A program made the position numbers and the translations under genes. DNA of 64,000 nt from contig CM046442.1 of NCBI GenBank assembly GCA_025506515.1, forward strand, positions 111,858,491 through 111,922,490, in the 5' to 3' direction. Within the stretch, counting starts at the first letter, position 1, and every line of letters begins with the position of its first letter. The notes under the pieces were generated by a model. It was given only the letters and a program-made list of their open reading frames with translations, did not search any database and was not told the DNA's origin. This document shows positions 23,255-34,781 of the stretch, piece by piece. The stretch comes from Flaveria trinervia (taxonomy: Eukaryota > Streptophyta > Magnoliopsida > Asterales > Asteraceae).

Positions 23255-23850
23255 TCACATCTCATTCTCAATATATTTAATGAGTGTAATTTTTATATGA
23301 TATAAAATGATTGTGAATGGTTATGAATGGAAGAGAGAGAAAGAGAGAAAATAACATTTTTTATCTGTATATTTTGTAAGATACTATTCATCTCTTATAA
23401 CTTTATAATATCTTTTTAAGTGATTATGAATTAATGAGAGAAAAAATTAATAATAAAAGTATGTATTGTTTGATTGAAAAAGAGATAAGAAGAATTAATG
23501 ATTTTTAATTTAATTATTAACATGAAGATAAAGAACAAGATGTGAATGCTCTACATTTTATTCCTATATTTTCATAAGTGTGTATTTATATGATATGGAA
23601 TGGTCGTAAGTGGTTATAAATGGAAGTGAGAGAGAGAGAAAATATTATTTTTTATTTGTATATTAGGTAACACCCCTTATAATTTTATAATATTTTTGAA
23701 ACTGATTATGATTGAATAAAAGAAAAACATTTAGTGATAAATGTATAAATATGTATTATTTAATTGAAAAGGAGATAAAAAGAAATAGTATTTTTTAGTG
23801 TAATTATTTTAATAAAAATAAAGAATGAGATGTGAATTCTCTAATGATTA
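23255..23850. repeat. Diverged tandem duplication of about 295 bp
   Basis: Copy A (23255-23545) and copy B (23546-23850) share the order: tatatgatat-aatg, aatggaag-gagagagagaaa, ttttttat-tgtatatt, ttataa-tttataatat, gattatgaatt or gattatgattg, ttga-aaa-gagataa, and a final agatgtgaat-ctct. Divergence is substantial, so the duplication is old. Confidence 0.75.
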
Positions 23851-26519
23851 ATACCTATTTTTTATTAATTGAGAATTGATGTGGATGTGTGAAACGCTTA
23901 GTGTGTAAAAGCATTTCTAAAGTACTGTATTGAGAGTTTGATTTTTTATGGCTCTAGCGACTATAATAGGTTAAAAGAAAAAAACATTAATAAATTAAAA
24001 TTTAGTAATTTGGGCTTGTTCAATGTATCAAATAATTAGGTTGTTGATAAAAGAAAGCCCATATCTCATATAAATCTAATAAATTGTTTAAATACATCCC
24101 ACTAAACATAATTCTATTGGTTTATACTCCATGTCTTCTTTATTTCTTCTCTCCAACAAAAACTTCCCCTTTATGGCTTCTTCGGACTACCATTGTGCCG
24201 CCACATGCAAGAAAAATATAATACCTATACTTCTATTTGTAAACTTTGTATACTCTACAAGAGAAAATAGGGAGTGACATAATATAAAATAGTTTTACAA
24301 AGAGTAATCCGGTCTACAAATTATAATGTTAATTGGAGGGTAAATGGACCCTCCATACACCCCCTAAACCCTTCGATGGATGAGTCATTGACAAGAAATG
24401 CCCCTCTTACCATGTTTAGCATTGTGTTATACTCCCCCATTGTTATGACAAAGGCTTCCCTTTAGGTTTTGGTGTCTCTCTACTTTTTCGTCCGTTTGTT
24501 ATTAGTAGTTTAGTTTTTTTGTGTTTTCCATCTTACGATTCATTCACTCAAACTTCTAATCTTACACCAAAACATTTTCCTTTCTCTTGAAATTATGTAG
24601 AAATGTGTCATCTCTTTACACTATAAAAGTAAATATATGATCCATATCGATATTTACCATGGAGAGGTTTGTTACACTTTCTTCGGACATACGAATCCTT
24701 CCTATTGCTCTTCTTTCTCAATCTAGTGTCACAATTCTTAGAGTACTTTGATAATTTGTCCATTTCCTCTTTGTTCCCTAAAATTAAGAACTATGATGAA
24801 AAACTTCATCAAACATGATGGAATTTAAATATTTCTAATTATCAACTTATGTATGCATTAATTATTGTACCATGTCCATAGAAGATTGTACATTTCTTTT
24901 TTCCCTTTTAACATATTATTTTAAACAAAATATTGTTACATAATTCATAATTTAATCCCTTATTTTCACTTTCAACTTTAGTCCATAATATTTTTTATGA
25001 ATTTTTCGATTTACGATCTAAATTTTGAGAGTTAACACGTCATAATATGTGATTCAGCATAGTTACCCTTATTTTTCCCATTTAACATTGTCATCTAGAT
25101 CGAATTATTATTTCTTTTATAATATGAGCTTTTCCGATTTTGATAATTGTTGACGGTGGTTTGACATTGGTTCTATTTAACATATTTTGCTCCTCCTACC
25201 GCAAAGCGGGCGGGGGGTTCTACACAAGTTAAAACTATGTGCTAACTCGAACACATTAGGTGCCAATGATTTCACTAACCTTAGAGTGCCTCTATTGGTA
25301 ATTATTAAATATACGGTTAAACCTCTTTTCTTTAGAGTTACTAGATGGGGAACTAAACAAGATATCTTTAGAACTAGTAGTGTGCTCTCATTCATTCATT
25401 TTCTAATCTTAAGGTTTAATAATCCATCTTAAGATTTTTCGGTTCATTGCCAAGGCAAAAATCTCTATAACAACAACCCCTTTAAAGTATCCCACTTTAT
25501 CTCCTCTATTTACATATCACCTCATGATAAGGCCTCAAATACGAATGAGCGCGCGGAAAGCTTAACCTTTTTTACTTTCATTACACTCACTAATGGTTAT
25601 TATGTACTCATTTCTCGTATCCAGTGGAAGGTTTCAATAGTACTTTTGCTATGGTCAAATATAGGAAGATTATATTACTTAATGAGTTTATAGGAACAAT
25701 TTTCTTATTTCTACACTTTTGTTTGTATTCTCATTTGGTAGGTTAGGATCTTTGTTTCTATTCTTTGGTTCACATTACCCATATGATGTCATTTCTTTCG
25801 ATTCTTCTCACTTTCACCAATATAGCGGGAAAAGCATGTGTAACGGCCGGTAATAGCAATCGTCGTTTGAAACTAGTCACTCATATGAATATTTTTGTTA
25901 TCTTCTATTGTCTTTATATCCCTAAGGACTCATCTCATCCTACGTCATCCCCTTCCCATTTTATCACCTCTATTTTCTATTATTTGTACCTACAACTAAG
26001 ATAAAGGATATTCGTATATACATAATGGATCCCATGCATGTCCCTAATACGTGACATTCATCATCTTTACACGGAACTCATAGTAGATAGAGATAACAAA
26101 GTGAAAGTCATAGTTTTCATTTCATTCGGTAGCTAAGTTCATATATATTACAGGTAGTACATAGGTCGTATTCACAACTATCCTAGTATTTTTCTTTCTC
26201 CGATAGCCAAGTCTTTTTAGTATCATTTTCATTATTAAAAACATATAGTTGTATGTGTAAGTTTCTTTTTTTGGATATCTTACACCGGTGTTTAACAATC
26301 TCACACTTACAGATTTACACACATATATAAAAGACTGTTATCTTTATTGCATGTAATAATATAATTCCAACAAAAAACATAATTATTTTGAATTATCTAG
26401 ACGTGTTTTTACTAGTTATCGCAATAACATAGGGTTCTAATTTGAATTTCACCTATATATCTTTTGTGTATAGGAAAACATACGAACACTCACTCCTTCT
26501 CCATCAACAAATTTTATAT
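23851..26519. other. AT-rich intergenic region
   Basis: No gene, RNA or clear transposon end recognised. A short GC hairpin-like phrase (ccgcaaagcgg, about 25199) and a possible old exon-like patch at 25170-25430 do not match any protein I know. Confidence 0.4.
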
Positions 26520-26521
26520 CC

Positions 26522-26536
26522 ACTAGTACAAAACCT
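26522..26536. mobile_element. Isolated CACTA-like terminus
   Basis: CACTAGTACAAAACC repeats the end seen at 12285. No partner end or subterminal repeats were recognised, so this is a fragment at best. Confidence 0.3.
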
Positions 26537-26879
26537 ATTTCTAGAAGCAGTGAAAATAGTTATTAAGAATGGGTTTAGACAATCTCAAAAATAACACTCC
26601 TAAATATCACACTACGTCTTGAAGCCGTTATCAAAAGGACTTAAAAAATAAGTAAAATACTCCAAAAACCACTCCATTTTCAAAAATTTTGGCCAAAATC
26701 CACTCAAAACCCCTACCATCATCACCCTGGTTTCCAGATGTTGTGGTAAGGTCTTTAAATCGTTGCATCGTCGTTAACCAATACGCTAATGCCTCCGCTC
26801 TAGACTCAATTTGACCAGTTCATCACTACTACTCTAGATTTATGGGTCAAAGAACTTGAAACCCTATAACAAACTCAAT

Positions 26880-27274
26880 ATGTACACCATAATTATTGCT
26901 TATACCTTGAAACATGGATCAAAACATGAAACCTGAATCATGTTTATTCAATCTCAAATATAAACTAAACAGTAAGACAATAAGAGTTACTTGTAGGGAT
27001 AGTGATTTGTGATGGAAAGATAAATGCCATAATCGATTGATTCCTTCCCATTGTGATATCTTGAGGGATCGGTGAATGATCTTGAAAAAAAGGTTATTGG
27101 TATTTTTTATTCTCCTCGTACTCCTTTTTGTATAACATCTAAATAAAAAACCCTTATTGTACTTATGAGGTATTTCCATCAAATAATCCCTCATGCTTTT
27201 AGGGACTAATTATTTTATTTGGTGAGACGAAGTTAAATCATTTGTAGGCCACAAATTATGGATTATTTATAACA
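26880..27274 (-). mobile_element. 3' LTR of decayed copia element 1 (outer end uncertain)
   Basis: On the minus strand an LTR starts TGTTATAAATAATCC at 27274, directly after the polypurine tract at 27275-27286 (AAGTGGGAGAA). The other edge was not defined because no 5' partner LTR is visible. 26880 is an estimate. Confidence 0.5.
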
Positions 27275-27286
27275 TTCTCCCACTTA
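27275..27286 (-). promoter_or_regulatory. Polypurine tract of copia element 1
   Basis: TAAGTGGGAGAA on the minus strand abuts a TG LTR start, a typical Ty1/copia plus-strand primer site. It lies about 310 bp beyond the RNase H end. Confidence 0.65.
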
Positions 27287-27598
27287 GCCAAGTGATCATT
27301 TGTGACGAGTATACATAAGTTTGGTAAAGTTAAACACTTATCAAGTTTCGTATTAAAACTTATAGCAGATAGTTATAGTCATTTGAATTGAAGTTAATTC
27401 GAGACCCCTAATAGTTATACTAAAGTCTCAATATAAATCATTTACAAATAAAACTAAAATGACTAAAATAAACCCTTAATATATAGTGTTAATCTGTACA
27501 AATTTGTCTATAGATCATTAAGTATGCATATAGCTTGTTATAGATAAAATAAACATTAGAGGAATCATATTAATTTTTAATGCATACTTGATATGTTA

Positions 27599-30500
27599 TT
27601 ACATAAGGTATCTACAAAAACCCATCATTGTTACAAGTTCTTGGAAAGTTTTGGGTGGTAGACCATTAGTCATTGGATTCGTAAGCATATCTTTTGTGCT
27701 AATATACTCGATACACATATTATTTTTCTTTACTCTTTTTTGTATGAACAAATATTTTGTATCGAGATATAAACCAGCTCCGCTTGAACTGTTAATGTTC
27801 GAGAAACTAACGGTAGCCGAGTTGTCATAGTAAATGTTCAATAGTTGTGATATTGAATTAACAATTTTGAGTCCATTGTTAAGATTTCTTAACAACATCC
27901 CATGGTAAGCTGCATTATAAATCATAATGTATTCTACCATCATGTTGAAGTTGTTATAAATGTTTCTTATGATCCGTCCATGAAATAGGTTCGCCTACTA
28001 ACATAAAGATGTACCCCAAAGTTGATTTGTTATCATATTTTCATTTTAGCAAAGTCAGAAGCAGAATAACTTTCTAAGTTATTAGTTATTCAGTATGTCA
28101 ATTTATAGTCTTTTGTCCCTTGAATATATTGTAATTATTTCTTTATTGCTTTCTAATGATCAGGATTAGATTGATATCGACATAGTATTCCGGCAATATA
28201 TGCAATATCCAAATGAGTACGGACTTGAGCATGCACTACACTTTCCACTACCGTATCATAATGTACCGAAAACATCTCCTTGAACTACGAGATTAATTAA
28301 AGGAGAGCAATTATGCATATTATTATGTGTAACTGTATGCCTTCTAAGACAATCCTAATATCCTATTGGCTCGATGTCAGTGTATTTCAATGCGTATTAC
28401 ACAAGAAGCTTCTCCGAGATCTTTCATTTTAAAATTACATGAAAGTAATTTCTTTGACTCATGCAACAATTCTAAATTATTACCTGCCTACATAATGTCA
28501 TATTCCACTCATTTTGAGGTAGATGCATTGATCCACTTGATTCTTGATGAGATTTGGTTTCTTCATGACTTTATCAAACTTCAAGTACCACTGATAGGAT
28601 GCTTTTTTTAGCCCGTATATGGATTTAATTTAACTTACAAACTAAGTTTTCTTGACATTTAGGTTTGAACCTTCAGGTTGGTTCATGAATACATCCTCAT
28701 GTAAGTCACTACTATGAAAAGAGATTTTAATGTCCATTTGATATAACTCTAAGTCAAAATGAGCCATTAAGGCCGTAAAGATTCTTAGGGAATCCTTTCG
28801 TGAGAAGGTTTCCTATAATCAATTCCCTCTTTTTAAGTATATCCTTTAGCAACCAATCGTGCTTTATAGCATCCAATATTACCATTCGGGTCTAATTTAG
28901 TTTTGAAAACTCATTTATATCCTATTGGTTTTACACCAATGCGTAATTCAACCAATTTCCAAATGTCATTCTTATACATGGAATCAAGATCATCAATCAT
29001 AACTTATTCTATTTAGACGATTGATCACCACTAATGGTTGTATTATAGGAGGTTGGATTGTTACACTTTCCTAAATTAAGATCCACTTCAGTAAGGTATG
29101 TTACATAATCATCAAAATTAGTAGGTCTTTTAGACTGTGATGACCTCCTTACTTGATTTTCGAGTTTCATAATTTCAACAGTTGTTTAAGAGACTTACTT
29201 TTGTGATGGTGCTTATTTATAAGAATGTTTGGAGCAACATAAAATTATGAGGAAACATGAGATTATGGCTTAGTGTTCTATAATGGTGTGGTGTCATGTA
29301 CAAGAGGTGTAATATGAGGTATGTGTAGATAGCCTATCCCCTTCCTCTTGCACATCTTGTAAGTCAAAGTCTTGACACTAACCTTAGAATCATCTGGAAA
29401 CACAACATGATGAGTTTCCATAATTCGCGTACTATAGGAAGGACAATATAATCTATATCCTTTTGAATGATCAGGATATTTTATACAAAAAACTGTCTGT
29501 CTTCATGTCAAGTTTTTTTTGTTAAGGATTGGCTGGACAACCCCATACTTTCATATACCTTAAGTTAGTTTTCTTTCCTATCTAAATTTCAAAAGGAGTT
29601 TTAGGGGAAAACTTTGAAGGAACTTTATTTAGTATATGAACAGTTATCTTTAATGCCTCTGTCCATAGAAACTCTGGTAAAGATTATTTTGCTAATATAC
29701 TTATAACCATGTTCATTAGGGTATGATTTTTTCTCTCAACTACACCATTTTGCTAAGAGCACCTAACATGGTAATTGCTTTACAATCCCATTTTCTTTAA
29801 AAAAGTCAAAGAAAGGACCAGGATCTTAACGAATATTAGTATGTCTACCATAATACTCACCACCTCTATCTAATTTAACTACCTTTAGTTTATAGTCTAG
29901 TTGATTTTAACTTTAGTCTTAAAGGTTTTAAACATGTTTAGTGATTTAGATTTATCCTTAATTAAGTTCAAGTACATGCCCCATAGGTGATCATCTATAA
30001 AAGAGAATTGATTTATGTCCTGGTATTCCAATAGGATAAGATCCACAAATATCAATGTGTATGAGTTCCAGTGAACCTTAACTCCTGATGGTACCCTTAT
30101 TAGATCCATTAGCTATTTTACTTTTAAGGCATTTTACATTAGTTTCAAAATCAGAGAAATCAAAATTTGGTAATAGTTCATCTTTCACGAGTCTTAACAT
30201 GATATCTCCTGAGATGTGGCCTAAACTTTGATGCCATAAAAGAGATAATATTTTCTTTTTTGTAGAATGATAAAATAATCAAGAAATTTTCAAATCTCAT
30301 TTTCGTTTATTGATATTTCATTCATATTATATGATATAATGATTTTGAAAATTGATCATCTAGTTCTAACTTATAAAGATTTCCATCTAAATAACCACAA
30401 TCACAAACACTAGAGTTTAAAGTAATAGTGACTTTGCCGCGACCATGCAAAACTTCATAACCATTATTGTCTGGCTTTGGTACAACTACTAAGTTCTAAG

Positions 30501-30864
30501 TTATCTGCAGTACATATATTGTATCATAATGTTTGATATAATGACTAATTTACATTATTAATTACATGGTTCCAACGACTTCAACATTAAGTTTGTCACC
30601 ACCTCCCATCCTAATTGTCCCTTGGTTTCTTTCCATCATTCGGATTGTAAGGAATTCCTATGTGGAGTTGGTAACATGAACCATAGAACTAGAATCAACC
30701 CACCATGTATTAATTGGAAGGTTAACATTAAATGACTCAAAAATTATGAATAAATGGTTACCTTTTTTATCCGGCCACTCCTTGAACTTAGGGCAATCTT
30801 GTTGTGTGTGCCCCGTATTATTGCAGAATTTGCAACCAAATTGTTCGAAAGAAGTGTTTGAGTT
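27599..30864 (-). pseudogene. Ty1/copia pol relic (element 1)
   Basis: Reading the minus strand through many stops shows copia order. The gag knuckle and protease are at 30700-30840 (NTGHTQQDCPKF, then WWVDSS followed by HVTNS). Integrase and post-integrase pieces lie at about 29480-30110 (KVWGCPANP). RT C-terminal and RNase H pieces are at about 28080-28620 (SYQWYLKFDKVMKK). The RNase H end is at 27599-27943 (NAAYHGMLLRN, EYISTKDMLTNPMTNGLPPKTF). No stretch longer than about 115 codons stays open. It is an old, inactive copy. Confidence 0.85.
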
Positions 30865-32100
30865 GGAAGCTACACTTATACCATACTTATTAACTTTGGA
30901 GCTTTCTCATTTGAAGTTTCCCATCCCTTTAATAGTGTAGTGATGGTAACATGAACAACATCTGTTTTTCTAACTTCATGTGGTCTTTCTCCTGCAGGCA
31001 CATTGCTATCAACTCACCCATAGACCATTTTTCTTTATTGGAGATATAGTTAATTGTAAAAGCATCAAAGCATGCAGGATGATAAGTCATAATAAAGTAT
31101 ACTAGAAAACAATCATTTCTCATATCTAAGCTCATGAGTTTATAAGCCATGTCGTTCATCATCATTATATGCTCACGCACACCATTAAACCCATCATACT
31201 TTGTAGTAATCATCTCAACAAAGTTCTCATATGTGCTATAGAAGATCCTTTAAACTATTCCTCAATTAGACTCTGGTTGGTTTTATCATTCTCAAAATTA
31301 GGTAACACTCTCCTCATTAAAAAAAGATAGAGTTCTTGATTAGTGACATTTGGTTAATTACCCCTCTCCTACTTGTCATACTCATGTTTCTAGTCTACCA
31401 TGCTTTCGCTAGTAAGAGAGCAGGAGCGTCATGTCTTAGGGCATAATCAAGATCCAACATGCCAAGAGTAAGTGTAAAGCTGGAAGCTGCACTTATATCA
31501 ACCTTATGGACTTTGAAGTTGTCCCCTTGAAGTTTCCATTCCTATTTAATGGTTTAGTGGTGGTAGCATGAACAACATTAGGTTTTTCCAACTTCAGGTG
31601 TTCTTCCTCCTACACACACATTGCTATCAAATCACCCTTTAACCATTTTTCTTTCTAGGTGTTATAGTTTATCTTAAAAAAGCATCAAAGCATGTAGGAA
31701 GAGAAGTTATAATAAATATTACTATAAAAACATCACTCTTAATGTCTAAGCTGTTGAGTTTATAAGCCATGTCGTTCGTCATCATTATGTGCTCATGCAT
31801 ATCATTAAACCCATCAAAATTTATAGGAAGCATCCTTAGAATCAAAGTGCTCCCATGTGCTTTAAAAGATCTTTTAAATTGTTCTTCCATTAAATTCATA
31901 TAAGTTTATGCATTTTATGAATCAAGTATAGCTCTCATGATTGCAACAGAGATGGAGTTCTTATTACCGTCGAAGACATTGTATTAGACCTATTCTGGTT
32001 TTCATACTCTTATTTCTCATCTATTATGCTTTTAGCAGTAAGAGTAACAGGAGTGTCATGTCTAAGGGCATAATTAAGATCCAACATGCCAATTGTAAGT
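30865..32100. repeat. Tandem duplication of about 620 bp inside copia gag
   Basis: The landmark ggaagct-cacttata occurs at 30865 and 31482 (offset 617). The landmark gatccaacatgcca occurs at 31451 and about 32078 (offset about 627). Intermediate landmarks such as gccatgtcgttc-tcatcattat also recur at matching offsets. Confidence 0.88.
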
Positions 32101-32230
32101 TAAGTGAGTCCATCCATGAGACAAAGTTAACCCTAGTCAGAACTTCAATTTTGAAGTTTGGAGTGATAGTGGATGCTAAATTGATATGAGTAGAAGTAGT
32201 AGAGTTAAAGTGAGCTATATTATGGGTCAT
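30865..32230 (-). pseudogene. Ty1/copia gag relic with tandem internal duplication
   Basis: A start-like ATG on the minus strand at 32230 opens a piece resembling the N terminus of copia gag (LASTITPNFKIEVLTRVNFVSWMDS). Two versions of the central gag segment follow: 31669-31899 (FDGFNDMHEHIMMTNDMAYKL) and 30929-31213 (YDGFNGVREHIMMMNDMAYKL). The whole interval 30865-31481 is repeated as 31482-32100. Only the inner copy continues into the knuckle and protease. Confidence 0.8.
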
Positions 32231-32300
32231 TAGAAAATAAAGCAGACATAATTAATACATTAAAGACAATGCCTATATAACACCAAATTAATAGGGTAAA

Positions 32301-32512
32301 AGTAAAGTTCTATTTGGACATTAGCCTCGCGTTGGCTATGACCAATATTCAAATGTTATGAATAAGTTAGAGTAATGTTCTACTTGAACGTTGGCTTTGC
32401 GTTGGTTATGATCGGAGATCAAGTGTTATGAACAGTTTAATGTAAGGTTCGAAATGAATGTTGGCTTCACATTAGCTATGAGTAACATCTAAGTAATATT
32501 ATGAAAGTTAAT
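32301..32512. repeat. Three tandem copies of a 70 bp unit
   Basis: The word gttc that opens each unit lies at 32307, 32377 and 32447, exactly 70 bp apart. Each unit continues with a t-gaacgttggct-type phrase, a gttggctatg-type phrase and a tgttatgaa-type end. The block lies directly upstream (on the minus strand) of the copia gag start, in its presumed leader. Confidence 0.8.
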
Positions 32513-32789
32513 ACATATGAAAGTTAGCCTGTATTTTATTATATTTGTTACTAAACAACTAGCCTTTGGGTTTATTATTTGACAACACATCTAATTACAT
32601 AAAATGATGATGTTAAACTTCAATGTTAAATGTTTGGATTAAACACTTAATCTTCCACTTAAATTACCATAATATATTTCTATGTCAAAATTTGTTTCAT
32701 GACATATGCTTAAAGATCAAAATATTTACATATTAATTGAATTCAAAAAAATGTAATTGCAAATGTTCGAATTCATAAAACTAGTTATA
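32513..32789. other. AT-rich spacer left of LTR element A
   Basis: No gene or LTR of copia element 1 recognised. It ends with TTATA (32785-32789), the target duplication of the next element. Confidence 0.5.
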
Positions 32790-32915
32790 TGTAAGGCCCC
32801 GTTCCCGGTACACTCACAGTTGAACAATCATCGCACGTAAAATATAAAACATATATTTACATTTGCTAAAACATCACTGTGGAATAACTTAATAAACCAT
32901 TTCATATATTAATAA

Positions 32916-33361
32916 GGGAAAATGTCATAGAATAGTAACCAAGTTTCAAAAGTGTTTTAATTTAGTCACTCATGTATATTTTTCTTAAATTGGACCTTCA
33001 AACGATCAAATCGAGTCATTACCAAATTTTATTACGACAAGAAAGTAATGATGGAAAAGACATTGGAGTTAGAATTTTCAATATATAAAATTATATTAAA
33101 AAATAAAAAAAAACATGTTAATTATGAAAAAAATAAAAAAAAGTACCTAAAATTTACGTCAACGTTCTATATCAGTTTCAAAAGATAGAAAAAATATTTT
33201 CTAACTGAATCCAAAAGTATAACATGCTAAAAAATATGTTATAACTTTTAATTTGTATAAAATATAAAAATGAGTGATCTAATTGGAATACTTTTAAAAC
33301 TTGAGTTATTTAATTGGAACACTTTTGAAAGTTGGTTACTTTTTTTACAAAGTTACCCCTG
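32916..33361. mobile_element. Mutator-like MITE inside the 3' LTR of element A
   Basis: The termini are inverted over at least 50 bp: the left side contains GTAACCAAGTTTCAAAAGTG and the complement of the right side contains GTAACCAACTTTCAAAAGTG. TTAATAA flanks both sides (32909-32915 and 33362-33368), and the match extends to 8 of 9 bp. The other LTR at about 37950 shows the uninterrupted site, which confirms the insertion. Confidence 0.88.
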
Positions 33362-34339
33362 TTAATAATCGCTTTTGCAATTTAATACATCATTGTTAAG
33401 TCACAAAATAATATTTGTTACATTACATCACAAAAAAATTATTCATAATATAAAATGGATGTCATCCAAAATTAGCTAAGTAGTTGCCCCTTGTGCCATC
33501 CTCAGCAACTCTTACCTGCCAACTAGAAAACATATAAAAGTCAGCATTGCTGAGTGAGTTCTAGTTTTATAAAAATATGTATAATACTTTACATTCATTT
33601 AAAACCGTTCTTTACTTTTATTCGTGATCATACATCATACGTACAAATAGATAATCTTATTATTATCTTTCATCATCATTCGTTTAACATTCCTTCTTCA
33701 TTGTACGGCATCGTTATCATTCATTCTCATTCATTATCTTCCTTAACGTACATTTTGTACATTCGTTATCTTTCTTACTTACATTCCGGACCAATGCCAT
33801 GCACGATACCCCGAACATTGTGCATGAAGGTGGTTACTGGGCTTGAGGTCTATAAATAGACCCTGAACATTATGTACAAAGTTGGCTCAGTACCTGGGGC
33901 AAGCGACAAGGGTCCCATAGGGTCCCATACATATGGTCAATCACAAGGACTAGACCTCTGTGTGCATCCTTCTGGATTAGGTAAACCGTACACAGTTGAG
34001 CTAACACTTTTCATTGGGTGTGAACCTCCTTACATTTGCTTGTAAAATTTTTCATTCATTCATTCACACTTTTATTCATTCTTCTTTATGTTACACTTTT
34101 CACCATCATTAATTTTCACTTTCATTACATAATAGTCTACTTTCATTGATATAACATACCATGCAAAGCCACAGAAATATACATAACAATGAACATAAAG
34201 AAACATATCATAAACATACATAACATCATCACACATCATCATACATCGTCATATAATTATCATACATCACCCCCGGGAACATCCCAAGTTATAGCCTTAA
34301 ACTTCCTTTTTCCCAAAATTTCAGAAATAATTCTAACTC

Positions 34340-34448
34340 CTTTAGGTGCATGGACACTAAGCAGGCGCATGAGTACTATGCAGGGGCATGAGTACTATGC
34401 AGGCGCATGGAAACTTAGGCGCGTGGGAAAAGTTGGACGCATGGACAC
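34340..34448. repeat. GGCGCATG minisatellite in LTR A
   Basis: Six copies of an 17-19 bp unit around GGCGCATG (ggtgcatggacac, gcaggcgcatgagtac, gcaggggcatgagtac, gcaggcgcatggaaac, ggcgcgtggg, gacgcatggacac). The other LTR has about four looser copies at 38467-38525. Confidence 0.8.
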
Positions 34449-34752
34449 TTGATAGGTTCAAATGGATCGATCTATGTTTGTTATCAAGCAATGACAATTA
34501 TATAAATAATGTAATCAACACAAACAAATATCAGGAAAATTCATAGAGTTTTTATTGATATTATTATGGATTACAATGTGCAAAAGAGAGAACTAACAAC
34601 ATGTGTATTTCAAGTCTACCTACACAAATACAAATAGTCCTATTTCTACTAATAACAAGAAACAAAAGGAACATATATTTATATAATAAGTCCCTACACT
34701 ATGATAAAAACAAATCTAAAGACTAAAATACTAATATTTCTATTGCTCCAAC
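34449..34752 (-). mobile_element. LTR B, an unrelated 304 bp LTR at the 3' side of element A
   Basis: On the minus strand it runs from TGTTGGAGCAATAG to GAACCTATCA. It contains AATAAAAACTC, a plausible polyadenylation signal. Just upstream on that strand is a purine-rich CTTAGGGAGAGTA tract, so it behaves as the 3' LTR of a copia-like element. No second copy exists in the window. The flanks ACACT and ATACT agree at four of five bases. Confidence 0.65.
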
Positions 34753-34766
34753 AATACTCTCCCTAA
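34753..34766 (-). promoter_or_regulatory. Polypurine tract before LTR B
   Basis: CTTAGGGAGAGTAT on the minus strand directly precedes the TG start of LTR B and lies about 15 bases after the stop of the unknown ORF. Confidence 0.6.
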
Positions 34767-34781
34767 GATTTGCATTTGTCA

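Larger units (their letters stand above)
32790..34448 (-). mobile_element. 3' LTR of element A (interrupted copy)
   Basis: It starts TGTAAGGCCCCGTTCC at 32790 and follows the right-hand LTR through ctagctaag, gccatcctc-gcaactcttacctgcc, gctgagtgagttctagtttta and ggtctataaatag. It carries a MITE at 32916-33361 and about 480 bp (33860-34343) that the other LTR lacks. It stops inside the GGCGCATG minisatellite, where the unrelated LTR begins. About 630 bp of LTR that should follow are missing. Confidence 0.8.

Noticed and set aside
25195..25216. GC hairpin ccgcaaagcgg as Helitron or terminator signal
   Set aside because: It is isolated, with no matching terminus or coding context.
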